Of a DNA stretch of 64,000 bases, positions 1 to 10,639 are shown in pieces. Position numbers and translations under genes: made by a program. This DNA comes from Anastrepha obliqua (Eukaryota; Arthropoda; Insecta; Diptera; Tephritidae). The stretch covers positions 94,867,784-94,931,783 of the forward strand of contig NC_072893.1 in the NCBI RefSeq assembly GCF_027943255.1, given 5' to 3'. The notes under the pieces were generated by a model. The model was not told where the DNA came from. It was given only the letters and a program-made list of their open reading frames with translations, and ran no database searches. The number at the start of each line of letters is the position of its first letter. Within the stretch, counting starts at the first letter, position 1.

Positions 1-24
1 TCTACGCTATTTATTTTTGAGAAA

Positions 25-130
25 TTTGTACGAATAGGGAACAAAACAAGCGAATGGTTCACATTGGTTTTAGAAGGACAAGTTCTCCAAGCGTCATCAC
101 AATTGGTTTCCATCCTGGGCGTATACCAGA
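25..130 (+). pseudogene. Possible LINE reverse transcriptase scrap
   Basis: The plus-strand frame reads VRIGNKTSEWF and then a degraded EGQVLQ stretch. This resembles the segment before the RT block that normally reads GVRQG-LSPLLF in RTE-like LINEs. Only about 30 residues are visible and the RT motif itself is not intact, so this is a weak call. It could be chance similarity. Confidence 0.25.
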
Positions 131-204
131 GGGGATAACCACTGCAACTCTCTACAATTATGATGCGCTATGAAGAGAGCGTCGTAACCGCCTAGGACCG
201 TCGG

Positions 205-393
205 TAGGGTTTGGGAAACCTAAAAATCATCAAATAATGGAAACGAATTCTCCTAGTAGCAGTCGCCCTTCGGTAGACTATACTTCAGAGTGTATTTTTG
301 ACATGAAAAAACTCATAAAAAACATCCACCATTCGGAAGAGATACTTAACTGTAGATCGCTCCAATTGTGGAACGACATCAATACGAGCGCCA
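205..393 (+). repeat. SINE family A, degenerate copy 1
   Basis: Matches the body of the tRNA-derived SINE seen best at 58046-58368: the 'agtcgcccttcgg' block, the 'tgacatgaaaaaactca' block and the 'caattgtggaacgacatc' block occur in the same order. The tRNA-like head with the A and B boxes is not recognisable. A 62-codon frame at 237-425 lies inside and is not a gene. Confidence 0.7.
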
Positions 394-696
394 GAAATTG
401 TAAAAGGATATCAACAAAACACTAAAGAAAAGGATCAACGTGACAAATAGATATATATAATCGTAAAATGTGCAAACTTGACTTTCATTGACTTGCTACT
501 GTCATCTTAGTATACTTTTTTATGCTGGGCCTAAAGGCAAAACAAAATGGAGACAAACAAAAAAGCCATATTTCCAGCATAGTAACAATTAGTAATGATA
601 AGACGAGTAGATAAAGTTTAGTTTCGTTCGGATATAGATGTTGTTTACTTGTTGAAATTTTTGTCGTTTGGATCCTTAAAAGTATATAGTATGTGC

Positions 697-879
697 ATAA
701 TTGGCGCTTACACCCCTTTTGGGTGTTTGACCTAATTCTTCCGCCTATTTGCGGTAGGCGTATGGGTGTTATTCCACAAATGAATGAACCGACACTTTCA
801 AGCTAACTCCGAACGGCAGATATTTTTTATGAGGAGCTTTTTCATGGCACAAATACCCTCGGAGGTTTGCCAATGCTTA
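697..879 (-). repeat. SINE family A, 5'-truncated copy 2
   Basis: Reads as the reverse complement of the SINE 3' half: 'ataattggcgc' tail, 'gggtgtttg' block, 'ccgaacggcagata' block and 'gaggagctttttcatgg' block. The copy stops at about 879, inside the SINE body, so the tRNA-like head is missing. It abuts directly on the tandem duplication that begins at 879. Confidence 0.8.
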
Positions 880-1133
880 CATCAGAATTCGTTTTAGAGG
901 TATGGCTCCTTCGGCAAAGTTTCTTATTTTGATCCCTAGAATATGATTTTCACAGAGCAGTGGGCGATTTTTTTCCCTCCCCACAAAAGACACTAAAAGT
1001 TCGACCCAAATTGGGGGACATCAGAGTTCGTTTTAGAGGTATGGTTCCTTCGGCAAAGTTTCTTATTTTGAACCCTAGAATATGATTTTCACAGAGCAAT
1101 GGGCGATTTTTTTGCCTCCCCACAAATCGACCC
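879..1133. repeat. 139-bp tandem duplication (two units)
   Basis: Two head-to-tail units begin at 879 and 1018. Both contain 'ttcgttttagaggtatgg', 'cttcggcaaagtttcttat', 'agaatatgattttcacagag' and 'tgggcgatttttt'. The second unit has about 13 bp less near its end. Units differ by only a few substitutions, so the duplication looks recent. No coding potential. Confidence 0.85.
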
Positions 1134-2178
1134 GGCCTAATGTTTATATATATTCACAGATTCATTGTTCTTACCTATAAGTTTATATATTATACATAGT
1201 TGTCGTACGTATTCACCTGCAGACAAGTACTTTAGCTTCACGTGTCTTGTGTCGCAATATACTGATAATATGAACAAAAAATTAAAAATGTTTCATCAGT
1301 TAATTATCACCGTCTCTAGTCCAGCTGTTATACTGCCATTATTTGCAGAAAAAGTCAGCAATAAATGCATCAAAAGCCGTACAAAGTCTTTTCTGGGGCA
1401 CCACGGTAAATTATATCGAGAAATCACACACTGACTTAAAAGGTATAAGTAAAACTTCAAAACTCTGAATTATACTGATATTCTTCTGTTTAGATATATG
1501 ACATTTTTTTCTATACAAAAACTTGCAATTGTTTTTTATTTAATTTGTCAATTTTCACTCTTTGACGATATTAAATTAGCAGAAAGATGTAATGCGATAC
1601 CCGAAGGTGGTATCAAAAATTTCACTGATAGCCAAGCGAATATTCAAAATATCGCACACCCTGGGACGAGGTGGTATGGGATTATTACGACATAGCGGGG
1701 AATTGAAAGATTGATGAACTTGTGTGACTCAGACAAAACTTCACTATCGGCACTAGGAAAGCATTTTTAGCTCCCAGAAATCTGGGGATTTTCTTGTATT
1801 AATCGCGGGATCCCGAAATGAATGAAGTAGAACTTGTTTTTGACAAAAATTTAATGCTCAAAGAAACAAAGCTTAATAAATTTGCGTTAATTAAGAATTT
1901 AGTTTAAAAAGTTTTTGAAAAAGTTAAATAGGATTGAACAATTCAGTCCGACGTTTCCGCTTTACTAAGTCTTTTTGGGAAAAAGATTGAAATGGATGTA
2001 CTCAAAGCGTTGCTAATATGGACGAAAGGGAAAATTTAAGGAAAAGTTACTTAATTTATAAAATCAACCTACGCGAACATTACTTAATCGAAGAAATTAT
2101 AATTTATTATACCACAAAGGAGTTGAAATAGTTTGTGGTGGAGATTGAAGTTAATATCTTCAAATGGTTTAGGCAGTT
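1134..2178. other. Noncoding stretch, upper part possibly hAT-derived
   Basis: AT-rich sequence with small open frames (1165-1434 and 1498-1695) that show no recognisable motif or codon bias. From about 1800 on, the plus strand has broken frames (ELVFDKNLMLKE, ALLSLFGKKIE) that may be the decayed upstream part of the hAT tail at 2179; that link is inferred only from position. Confidence 0.4.
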
Positions 2179-2307
2179 AGGCCGACAAGTGTTGATGCTG
2201 AAAGATGTTTTTTATTAGTAAGATTTCTATATTACCAATTGGGGTCAAGGTTCGAAGGTCCCACATTAGTGGCATTCCTGTTCTTACATACACATTTCAA
2301 ATGAAAT
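2179..2307 (+). pseudogene. hAT transposase C-terminal fragment
   Basis: The plus strand reads RPTSVDAERCF followed, after a gap of a few residues, by YYQLGSRFEGPTLVAFLF and LHTHFK, ending at a TGA. Arg-Pro-Thr-Ser-Val-x-Ala-Glu-Arg-x-Phe is the hallmark of the hAT C-terminal dimerisation region, where the normal continuation is SAAG-LRSRL-LCFLR-YFK. Only about 43 codons remain, so no function is possible. It is the only hAT trace I see in the window. No terminal repeats were found. The family assignment is by motif recall; a domestic hAT-like host gene is unlikely because the frame is isolated and broken upstream. Confidence 0.7.
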
Positions 2308-3080
2308 AATAATAACTATTTTTTGCTGAGATATGCTAACTTTTGAGGAATTCAACAGCTTCAACTCTCTCCTATAAAGCCATTAAGCTACATATTTATA
2401 AATAGGAGACTAGATAAAATTAAAATTTTACTCTCCTTAAGTAGAAGTTTTAAAATTCATTATAGCCAAAGGCGCTCTAAACTTTAACGTGGCTAGCTCG
2501 CTGGGAGTACGGGGTAGAAGGCATGCCTCCTTATCACCGAGGACTGCCTTTAAAAATCGTACTTGGGTGTAAATTCAATTTCAACTTCGCCGTAGGAAGC
2601 TCCTGGAGTCTAATATCATTCCTAACAATGTCGGGTTTGCAATCTTCTCGTAGCGCTCATAATCATTATTTATGAAATTCCATCAAGTGATTTAATCTGA
2701 CTCAGTACGAATATAAGTAAAACTGCCATATATAAAATCAGTTGAAAACTATTTTTTATGCCGAATTTGGCTGAAATTCGCTTGAGCATTTTTGGCATTT
2801 CCATTGCCGCCCACTATTCAATAATCTTTTTTTTTCAAAATCGTTAACTAATTGTCTATAGAAAGTCTGCCCACAAAACCACAACTTATTTGACTCTTTA
2901 ATCCGAATTTAAAGACTCTTGATAAACAAAAACAATGCCAACAAAATTATGTATTTCCAAAACTCTGGCAATTAAGTTGCATCAGACAGTTCGAGGATTA
3001 GCTTACTAACTACTAAATTCAGTTTATCTGCAGATTGGGCGAACAAATAAATGCGAGTGCAAAAGTGTGCGGCTGACACA
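2308..3080. other. Noncoding, nothing recognised
   Basis: AT-rich unique DNA without a convincing coding frame, terminal repeat or simple-sequence array. Confidence 0.5.
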
Positions 3081-3086
3081 CAAATT

Positions 3087-3525
3087 AGTTCAGTTCAAAA
3101 AACCACAAATGGCTTAAATTTTGTACAACGCAAAGACCACAGCAAAAGCACAGTAAAACATTTCGAAAGCTCATAAGTGGCAGAAAACTTGCAAATGTGC
3201 CAAACGACGAAATCTCTTTCCCGCGCAAAATACCAATGCGACAATATTACTACTTCCAACTTCTAATCAACTGAAGACCACTAAAAATTTAGCTAATTTC
3301 GAGCACTGAAATATTAAGTATTTGTGTTTGTTTTTAAGTGTGAACTTTCTAAGCGAATTTCTACGCAGTTTGCCACCACAATTGCCTCGTGCTGTATTTA
3401 TGTGCATAAGGGAACATCCCAGCAGAGATATCCGCGGGTTTCAAATTAATACTTTGCTAGAGAATCCACAGTCAACGATGCCTAAGGAAACATCAACGCC
3501 TTCTCAAGTTTAAAAAACTAAAGAG
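3087..3525 (+). promoter_or_regulatory. Possible host 5' untranslated exon with splice donor
   Basis: Position 3090-3095 reads TCAGTT, a match to the arthropod initiator. The next 430 bp are less AT-rich than the surroundings, and the segment ends in AAAGAG followed by GTAAGAAAG at 3526, a strong 5' splice site. A 63-codon frame at 3322-3513 lies inside but has no recognisable motif. No TATA box is clear at -30. The combination suggests a transcribed leader exon but each signal is common by chance. Confidence 0.25.
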
Positions 3526-3529
3526 GTAA

Positions 3530-3989
3530 GAAAGGTAAGAATTTTACACACCATCTACTATATAGTTCATGCATCTGAATATGAGTTAAAATCCCCTATG
3601 CACATTGTAAAGTTCTCTCTGACTCTTTTTCTTTATAACTAACACCATAATCACTGCTTTTCTCAAGGCAGCTGATGCCAAGTGCTTCCCTATTTCATCT
3701 TCTAACATAGAGGAGTATTCCTTTACCGCTGCCAATCCTTACAGAATGATATTTGATGAACGGTGTCATCATTAGGATTAACATATTTTATACATTAATT
3801 ACATAGATTAATTAGCTTCCAAAAATATTACACTACTCTACCATACCGAAGAAGAGAGCTTATACAACTACAGTGTAAGAGTCCATCTTAAATTTTTATT
3901 ATGACAACAGCAACCAGGAAAGAACTGCAACTACAACGAGAAGCTAGCAACGGGAAAATATCTGCATTCTAAAGATGTAGGACTTCCGG
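3530..3989. other. Noncoding, nothing recognised
   Basis: AT-rich DNA with no supported gene. It would be intron if the leader exon upstream is real. Confidence 0.5.
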
Positions 3990-4295
3990 CTGAAATTATT
4001 AGTCAAAATTCTTGATTGAGTGTTTAGAAAATTGGATTCCCAAATTTTGAGTCGACTTGTTGCACTTTGGCAAGTAAATAAACAGAAAATCGTTTACCAT
4101 GTATCTGTATCGCTCACCCTTCACCAAAATAGCGTTTCCTGCAACATTTTCAAAGAAAAATATTCTTATGTTGCCACCTCTCCAAAACATGTACTAAACT
4201 GGTACTCTTTGAGGATGAATTAGCTTCTCGTCGATGTGCGGGTTTTCCGATTCCCATCGAGTTAAAAATACGCTTCGCCAGAAAATATTATTTCG
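3990..4295 (-). pseudogene. DD41D (rosa-like) transposase fragment
   Basis: Minus-strand frames read IFSGEAYF near 4290, then SENPHIDEKLIHPQRV, then FWRGGNI, FFFENVAGNAI and GERYRYMVNDFLF down to about 4000. These are the consecutive blocks around and after the first catalytic aspartate of DD41D mariner-like transposases, where the intact motif is FSDEAHF. The aspartate is replaced by glycine here and a stop codon follows. Both the helix-turn-helix part and the second and third catalytic residues are gone. A frame of 63 codons (3999-4190) covers the better half. Confidence 0.75.
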
Positions 4296-4700
4296 ACTTC
4301 AATTCAATAAATCCACTGTTTCGACTCTACAACAATATTTTCCGATTTTATTTAATCGCAGCAGTTACTGCAAAATAAATAATTAAAAAAAAAACACCAT
4401 GTAAGGCACCCCTGAAAACTATCTTGTCATTACTTAAAAAATCGTTTGAACCTTGCCCCATGCCCATATGTATATCAGAACTCTTACTTGTAACATTTTA
4501 ATTAAACACTGAGATGAAGCACATCAATATTTATCTTATATGGAGAATAAGTCTGCTTATTATACGATTTCTCTAGTTTTTAAAATTAAGCTTAATATCC
4601 AAGTTCAATGTGTCTATATTTTTTGGTAGATATTCTCATATAAAGCTGTCATTTTTTGATATTCGGCAAATAGAAACTACGCCATTAATAAAAATGAAAA
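4296..4700. other. Noncoding, nothing recognised
   Basis: AT-rich DNA between two DD41D relics. No terminal inverted repeat of the downstream element could be identified here. Confidence 0.5.
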
Positions 4701-5361
4701 ATGGAACGATACACGCTTAAACAACGCATTGAAATTATTGAAATTCACTATAAAAATATTGAAAATTTGGCAGAGACGGTTCATAAAACTCTAACATTTT
4801 TCGGTCAACGTGAAGCATCTTGTCGGACCGCAATACAGAAATTCGTGAAAAAATTCGAGCTGCTGGGACAAGTTAGTGATGTGAAGAATAAAACACGTGC
4901 AAGTCGCTCAAGAGCACCCGAAAATATTGTTGTTGTAGCCGAAAATGTTGTAGAAAAACAAGGTTTGTCCATTCTTCGTCGTTATTTGGAATTAGGCATT
5001 GAAAATTACCCGGAATTCCATCGAAAAATCATCTTGAGTGATGAGGCCCATTTCCACCGTGGCTTGGTCAACAAGCATAATTGTCGGATCTGGGACTCAG
5101 AAAATCCAAGAGTTATTGTTGAAAAGCCTCTCTATTCTCAACGTGTGACTGTTTGGTGCGGTTTATGGTCCGGCGGAGTCATTGGACCTTATTTTTTCGA
5201 AAATGAAGCTGGAGCAACAGTTATTAACGATTTTTTATGGCCGGAATTGGATGGTATCGATCTGGACAGCGTTTATTTTCAACAAGACGGCGCTATGTGC
5301 CACACCAGCAGCGAAACCATTGACTTTTCATGAAAATAACACCTCTTATTGGAAAACCCTT
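4701..5361 (+). pseudogene. DD41D (rosa-like) transposase, internally deleted
   Basis: A 210-codon frame (4701-5333) starts MERYTLKQRIEII, the typical N-terminal helix-turn-helix of this family, and carries ENIVVVAENVVE, then jumps in frame from SILRRYLELG to FHRKIILSDEAHF, so roughly 40-50 residues of the linker are deleted. The first aspartate (SDEAHF) and the second (QQDGAMCHT) are present. The frame ends right after the second motif; the third aspartate and the C-terminal region are missing. The DNA then reaches 'ggaaaaccctttag' at 5351, which matches the inverted terminal repeat of related copies, so the right end is probably 5361 with a TA at 5362. The left end was not found. Confidence 0.8.
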
Positions 5362-5573
5362 TAGTAATGAACAGTACTATGTATGCCCTTTTCCAAATTT
5401 CTCGCTACCGTATTTTTATTTTGGATTATAGTAATTGAACTTAAATTAAAAAATACTCTGCATTATTGGAAATATAAACATGCTGGAATTTACCGTTATA
5501 CGAATGGAGGCTAGGGAGCGAATGAAACTTTACATATAAACCTAATTTAGACAGGACTGTAATGAGATATATA

Positions 5574-6121
5574 TAGGGTTTTTCAGTAAGAGCGCTTCAA
5601 CTTTTGCACTTTTTTGAATAAAACACAAACGGTTTGACTTTTTTAACTAATTTTTTTTTTATTATCGAGTTTGAACATATACATTTAAGTATGAAATTCG
5701 ATTTCTTTTGCATGACCACCGTGCACGTTTTACGAAGTCCAATCGTTGAACGAAATTTTTGACCACTCTTTTGTATAAATCGGCCGAAATTCCAGCAATT
5801 TCGCGTTCAATATTGGCTCTGAGCTCACAAATCGTCGCCGGCTTGTTACTGTAGACCAATGACTTCACATAACCCCAAAACGGGACGGCTTGTTAAATGG
5901 ACTGTAAAATGACCGTAATGCTCTTAAAGTAGCAGCAACAGAACGATTATTTTCATAAAAAATTTGCACGATTTGCAATCGTTGCTCAAGTGTGTAGCGT
6001 TCCATGAGGAAATGTATGTATACTAATGAAGTTTACAAATGACAAGCGAAAAATAAAAAATATTGCATCGTTCGCCCTCCCTATCGGAAAAAAGTTGAAG
6101 CGCACCTATTAAAAAACCCTT
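5574..6121 (-). mobile_element. Internally deleted DD41D element with both ends
   Basis: The left end reads 'tagggtttttcagtaagagc' and the right end is its imperfect reverse complement for about 32 bp, with TA flanking at 5572-5573 and 6122-6123. On the minus strand the start MERYTLEQRLQIVQ at 6005 runs for about 33 codons (to SVAATLRALRSF). It is then joined to the C-terminal part of the transposase (GVM, then SLVYSNKPATI to VVKNFVQRLDFV). All three catalytic residues lie in the deleted middle. This is a classic nonautonomous deletion derivative that could be mobilised only by an intact relative. Confidence 0.85.
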
Positions 6122-6149
6122 TATTACTATTAATTCTTAAAATTTGAGT

Positions 6150-6466
6150 GGCCGCCGTAGCCGGGTGGGTTGGTGCGTGACTACCATTCCGAATTCAGGG
6201 AGTACGTAGGTTCAAATCTTGGCGAAAAACCAAAATGAAGAAAAAGTCTTTTCTAATAGCGGTCGCCCCTCGGCAGGCAATGTCAAACCTCCAAGTGTAT
6301 TTCTGCCATGAAAAAGCTCCTCATAAAAAAATATCTGCCGTTCGGAATCGGCTTGAAATTGTAGGTCAATTTTTGGAACAACATGAAGACGCACACCACA
6401 AACAGGAGAAGGAGCTCGGCCAAACACCCAAAAGGAGTGTACGCGCCAATTATATATATAATAATA
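6150..6466 (+). repeat. SINE family A, near full-length copy 3
   Basis: tRNA-derived head with an A-box-like TAGCCGGGTGG at 6158-6168 and a B-box-like GGTTCAAATC at 6209-6218. The shared SINE body follows, and the copy ends in a TA-rich tail (about 6451-6466). Two open frames on opposite strands (6212-6472 and 6235-6534) are accidental. Confidence 0.9.
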
Positions 6467-6599
6467 GCACATTTGTGAATTTTATTTTATTGCTGGATGG
6501 TATGGTTACACCTATATCGAGTTATATTTTTTGATAAAAAATTTAACTTATTTTCCGACTGCTATTTTATCGCTCTGAAGTAATGATTATTTGATTTGG

Positions 6600-7010
6600 T
6601 GGCAAGTCATCGTGAATCGTGTAACGCCAGAACAACGCTTCCAAATTGTGGAAATTTACTTTGGGAAAAAATAAATCAGTTGCGAAATTCATAGATAAAA
6701 ATGTTGAAACAGACACCGAAATGTCGATTTGCCGTCATTCGCAACTCGTTGGCCTTTATTCTCCGACTACTTGGAACGTTTTACGTAAGAATCTTGGCTG
6801 ACGTACCTATACAATACAGCTCGTGCAAGAATTGAAGCCAAATGACCATTGTTTGCGTCGTATTTATGCTGATTGGGCTTATTTAGATTTATTATTCAGA
6901 TTTATTGGAAAAAATATTCAAAAATTGGACTGATCGAGTGAGCCAAGTAAATCATAGCTGCGGTGGATATTTGTCCGATATCAGGATACAAAAAATAAAT
7001 GTCATGAAAT
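6600..7010 (+). pseudogene. DD41D (rosa-like) relic, heavily decayed
   Basis: The plus strand keeps three separated islands: VNRVTPEQRFQIVEIYF (N-terminal helix, near 6616), QLVQELKPNDHCLRRIYADWA (linker before the first aspartate, near 6825) and WTDRVSQVNHSCGGYLSDI (C-terminal tail, near 6925-6985). The complete catalytic core between the last two is deleted. The tail ends in 'aaaaataaatg', as in the tail fragment near 21.7 kb, suggesting both are from the same subfamily. Confidence 0.75.
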
Positions 7011-8184
7011 TATCTCCGAGATTTTAACAAAAAAAAAAAAATTATTAAAAACACCCAATATATTCGAAACTGTTCCACGATATCTGGAGTATTTTAATTT
7101 TTCATTGAGAATTTTGAAGTATTGATTATTTTCGGTTCCTGCCTTAGACAAAAAGTGGTTTATGTACCAAGTTTCGTTTAGATATTTCAATTTGCACTCG
7201 AAGTACTTTGTATTTACTGTATTTTCTTATACATTCTTTGTGGCCATTAAAAACAAAACCTGCTTACTAGGAATAGGGCTTACTATCGTTCACTTTCTAC
7301 AACTTAGAATAATTTGGAAGTGGGAATTTGCTTCAGCTTTTTTTACTACAAGTTTTTACTTCCTCCTCAGATGGAGTTTATACCATTGAGCGATCCTAAA
7401 GGGATATTTTCCTCCTTCAAATACATCCAAATATATATACAGATTCATTACCACAAGCGAACTCATTAGAAACATTTTGAATGCGCGAAAACTTTAAAAT
7501 ACTTCAAACGAAACCGAAAAATATGTACAACAATAAAAAATTGTCATACCATCTATTTTTATGTGAATGATAACAGAAATAATAGAATTAAGTTACTCGT
7601 GCGCTGGCAAATACAATTTCACAACTATAAATTGTTGGCGTAATTTAGAAAATATACCAAATGGCATCCACCACCGACTTTAACAATAAAATGTGAAAAT
7701 TAAAAGCTGCACATACACATTTGGAAATGTACACAAAAAGCAAAATATTTCATTTTTGATACTAGTTTGAGTGGCTTGTAGAATTTCACCCCCGAAACTG
7801 AGTGAAATTAAAATGATTAGTTTGAATTCAGAGTAAAAAGTTTACACCTAAAATGTTTGTGGTCTAACGCAGTCGAACATAAAATCTGGATAGACCTTCT
7901 ACGTACAGATGTGCATATAAGTTATATGTACCAGTTTCGTTGGAAATTAAAAATAAGCAGCACTGTTTAATAATGAACTAATAGCATGGACACTCGAAAG
8001 GTATTGCGCAAGCTTTCAGTGACTTTTATAAAGAATATCTTTAAAGCAGAGTGTATTTCTGCAGGACTGAGACATAACTGTTTTAAGAAATATCTAAAAA
8101 AATGGTCCTAGATCTTGTATTGAAGAAATAATGTGTTTCTTCAACTAATAGTTATTTTCAAGGAGAAAAAGTTTTGGTTTTTTA
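7011..8184. other. Noncoding, nothing recognised
   Basis: AT-rich unique DNA. Short frames at 7002-7190 and 7162-7389 have no motif and are rejected as genes. Confidence 0.5.
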
Positions 8185-8462
8185 AAGGGTGGTCCTTTCT
8201 AAAAATAAAACATAAAAATTAGTAACGTATCCTGTTAACACAATTATCCCAGAACTTGGTGACCGTTTCTGACCCTATCTCACTAATTTCTTGTTAGATA
8301 TTGGCCTGAAAAGCATGAATCGCTAATGAATTCGCCCTCAAAAAAGCCTAGTGAAGTCAAATCGCAGCTCCGTACTACATTGTCGCTCTCTACGGACGCA
8401 TTGACTTCTCGACGATCATGTGTAACTCTTCTCCGCAGATGAGATGGTTTTACTTGGTAATA

Positions 8463-9724
8463 CGAGGGGTGCCTTTTATATGTCGGGATTAGAGAACAAA
8501 AACAAATTTTAATCATCGAAAATCATTTATTGCTTTTCAAAATATTCTCCATGAAGATCTATACACTTTTGCATGCGTTTGAACCAATTGTCGAAGCACT
8601 TTTGCCACTCTGAATGAGGTACCTCCAAAACATGCATTCTGAATGCCGCAACCGCTTCTTCAGGTGTCGAAAAACGTTGACCTCTCAGTTTGTTTTTTAC
8701 GTACGGGAATAAAAAGAAGTCATTCGGTGCCAAGTCAGGACTATACGGCGGATGACCCATTAATTCGATGTTTTGGTGCTCAAAAATGCAGTTATGTTAG
8801 AGCTCGCATTGTCCTGGTGAAGAGTGATCCGTCTATGGCGACTGGTTTTCCTAATTTCTTGGAAGACAACTGGCGAAGAAATGGTTGTGTACCACTCAGA
8901 ATTTACTGTTCTGCATTGTTCTAGTGGTACGGTTGCGACATGTCCAGTTTTTCCGAAAAAACAGGCGACCATTTGCTTAGAAGTGCTTCGTGCGCGAACA
9001 ACTTTTGTTGGATTTGGCTCATCTTGAAACACCCATACAGCCGACTGCTGTTTACTTTCGGGCTCATACGCGTAAATCCATGATTCATCACCTGTCACGA
9101 TATCAGAGACGTGTTTCGAAGCCCCGCGATCGTATTTTTAGAGCATTTCTTTCGACCAATCGACACGAGCCTCTTTTTGAGCGATTGACAAATTGTGTGG
9201 GATTCAACGCGAACAAACTTTTTTGACAGTCAAATGTTTATGCAATATTGAATGTATGCTGGTCCCACTAATGCCTAAGATTGTCTCAATCTCACGATAG
9301 GTCACATCAGTTCGCGCACAGCATCAATGGTTTTCGGAACAACAACTGATTTTGGACGCCCTTCACGAAATTCGTCTGGGAGTGAACTACGACCACGATT
9401 GAATTCACCATACCATCGATAAGCACTGGTCCTTAATGGAACTTCAACGCCAAAAAATGAATTAAGTTCATCCATGCAATGTTGCTGAGTTAATCCACGT
9501 CGAAAGTTGTAAAAAATAATCGAACGAAAATGTTCATGATTTAATTCCATTTTTGGACCGAGATGAATCTTTTAAGTAACTGTAAACAACACAAATAGCG
9601 CTGATATTTCAAAAGGTTCTGAGTACGTAAAAGCCAAAAAATGTCAAACTTTGCGATACAGCTGTCACTTGCCAGATTGCAACACCAGGGTTGCCAAATC
9701 CCGACATATAAAAGGCACCACTCG
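8463..9724 (-). mobile_element. DD34D mariner, copy 1
   Basis: Inverted terminal repeats of about 28 bp (left 'cgaggggtgccttttatatg', right its near-perfect complement) are flanked by TA at 8461-8462 and 9725-9726. The 1,262-bp length is normal for mariner. It is highly similar to the copies at 61971-63262 and 50298-51177 and sits inside a DD41D relic. Confidence 0.95.
8527..9550 (-). pseudogene. mariner transposase, frameshifted
   Basis: Three open pieces: 9550-9302 (N-terminal helix-turn-helix, MELNHEHFRSIIFYNFRRG), 9098-8760 (first aspartate in TGDESWIYAY, second in HQDNASS) and 8760-8527 (third in SPDLAPNDFFLF, then the tail to GEYFEKQ). Between the second and third motifs a small deletion shifts the frame. 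A short stretch of the linker (around ELILQDRHVTY) is deleted, and the segment around 9100-9300 carries changes that break the frame. All three catalytic aspartates are still encoded, unlike in the intact-length copy at 62 kb. Not translatable as one protein. Confidence 0.9.
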
Positions 9725-10044
9725 TATAGCCACCGATTTAAAGATGTGCTTGGTCAGAAAAGAAGATTTTTTGAACAAAATTGCTGTCGATTTCACGCTG
9801 AGAAACGTTAACGAATGGGATGGCTGGGTTTCTTCAATTGCTCAGTCAATTGAATTTTGCTGTTGGAGAATTCTTATATATTCTCATAAGCAAATAATTC
9901 GGTTGCACTTACTCATTACCAAAGTCAAATACGTCATGGTACCTATGGTGGATTACTTTATAATAATTATAATAAGCCTCATAAAAAATTGTGTATAGTT
10001 TTTATGGAAACTTAATCGGTCAGGCAACATTTATTATAAGAGCG

Positions 10045-10425
10045 CACAGTTGCTGTCGTATACCGATGATTTTGGTATCATTGGCCTTAACAACTGCGCT
10101 ATTAGTTCAACTTTGGGCAGTAAAGTCCTCTCTCGATGAACAAAACTAACACATTATAAATCTGTCATCACGCTCGTCCATTACTCCAGGGCGTTGACGC
10201 GCATCGCTCACGATGGAGTTCCACGCAGCCATGGCTCACCTGGGTGCGTCATGTCATACGAATGGACACAAACGTTCCAACTGTGAAAGTATTTTATTTG
10301 GTACCAGCTTTTGGTAGCAGAGGAAGACCTCCTTTGCGTTGGAAAGATCAGATAGCGAAGAGCGTGGTTTCACTTAGTGGGTCCAACTGGAGCCGGTTAG
10401 AAAGAAAATAACCGACTGGCTCGCT
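10045..10425 (+). pseudogene. LINE reverse transcriptase fragment (RTE-like type)
   Basis: The plus strand reads SYTDDFGIIGLN (the RT active site, usually YADD, here YTDD), then SKVLSR and TKLTHYK, then VIRMDTNVPTVKVF, GRPPLRWKDQIAK and SNWSRLERK. These are blocks of the RT palm and of the C-terminal region of the same LINE family found at 38.6-40.7 kb, with much of the intervening part missing. Frameshifts and stops are frequent. Clade assignment is tentative. Confidence 0.7.
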
Positions 10426-10639
10426 TTTTTGAACTCGGCCAACGTATCGGACTAAATTTATTTAACTAGTGTACAAATGGCTTTTGTTTGGTGAATTTTG
10501 CTAACCGAGTTAAAGTAATGAATAGGCAACTTCAACTCATTGTATTTATATGTTTTTTAGTTATTCATTTATTTATTCAATTCAAATTGTAATCTCAATT
10601 TTACGGATTAGAGTACAAAATTTAGCTCATATATAGTAC

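Larger units (their letters stand above)
8185..9860 (-). mobile_element. DD41D element split by a mariner insertion
   Basis: At the left, 'aaagggtggtcc' at 8184 fits a DD41D terminal repeat next to TA. Minus-strand frames read RSCDLTSLGFF (third catalytic block, normally CDLTPLDFF, with the aspartate changed to glycine) and FWDNCVNRIRY (C-terminal tail). On the other side of the mariner at 8463-9724 the minus strand reads KIFFSDQAHL and IGGY (first catalytic aspartate) preceded by EQLKKPSHPIR (linker). Removing the mariner and one TA joins the two halves within IGGY. The copy has stops, frameshifts and a further deletion after the first motif; its N-terminal end was not found. Confidence 0.65.

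Noticed and set aside
6158..6218. Possible tRNA gene (A and B boxes) in SINE heads at 6.2, 58.1 and elsewhere
   Set aside because: The boxes are followed by the SINE body and no cloverleaf with an acceptor stem can be drawn; these are tRNA-derived repeats, not tRNA genes.
6212..6534. Frames of 86 and 99 codons on opposite strands
   Set aside because: Both lie in SINE family A and have no coding history.
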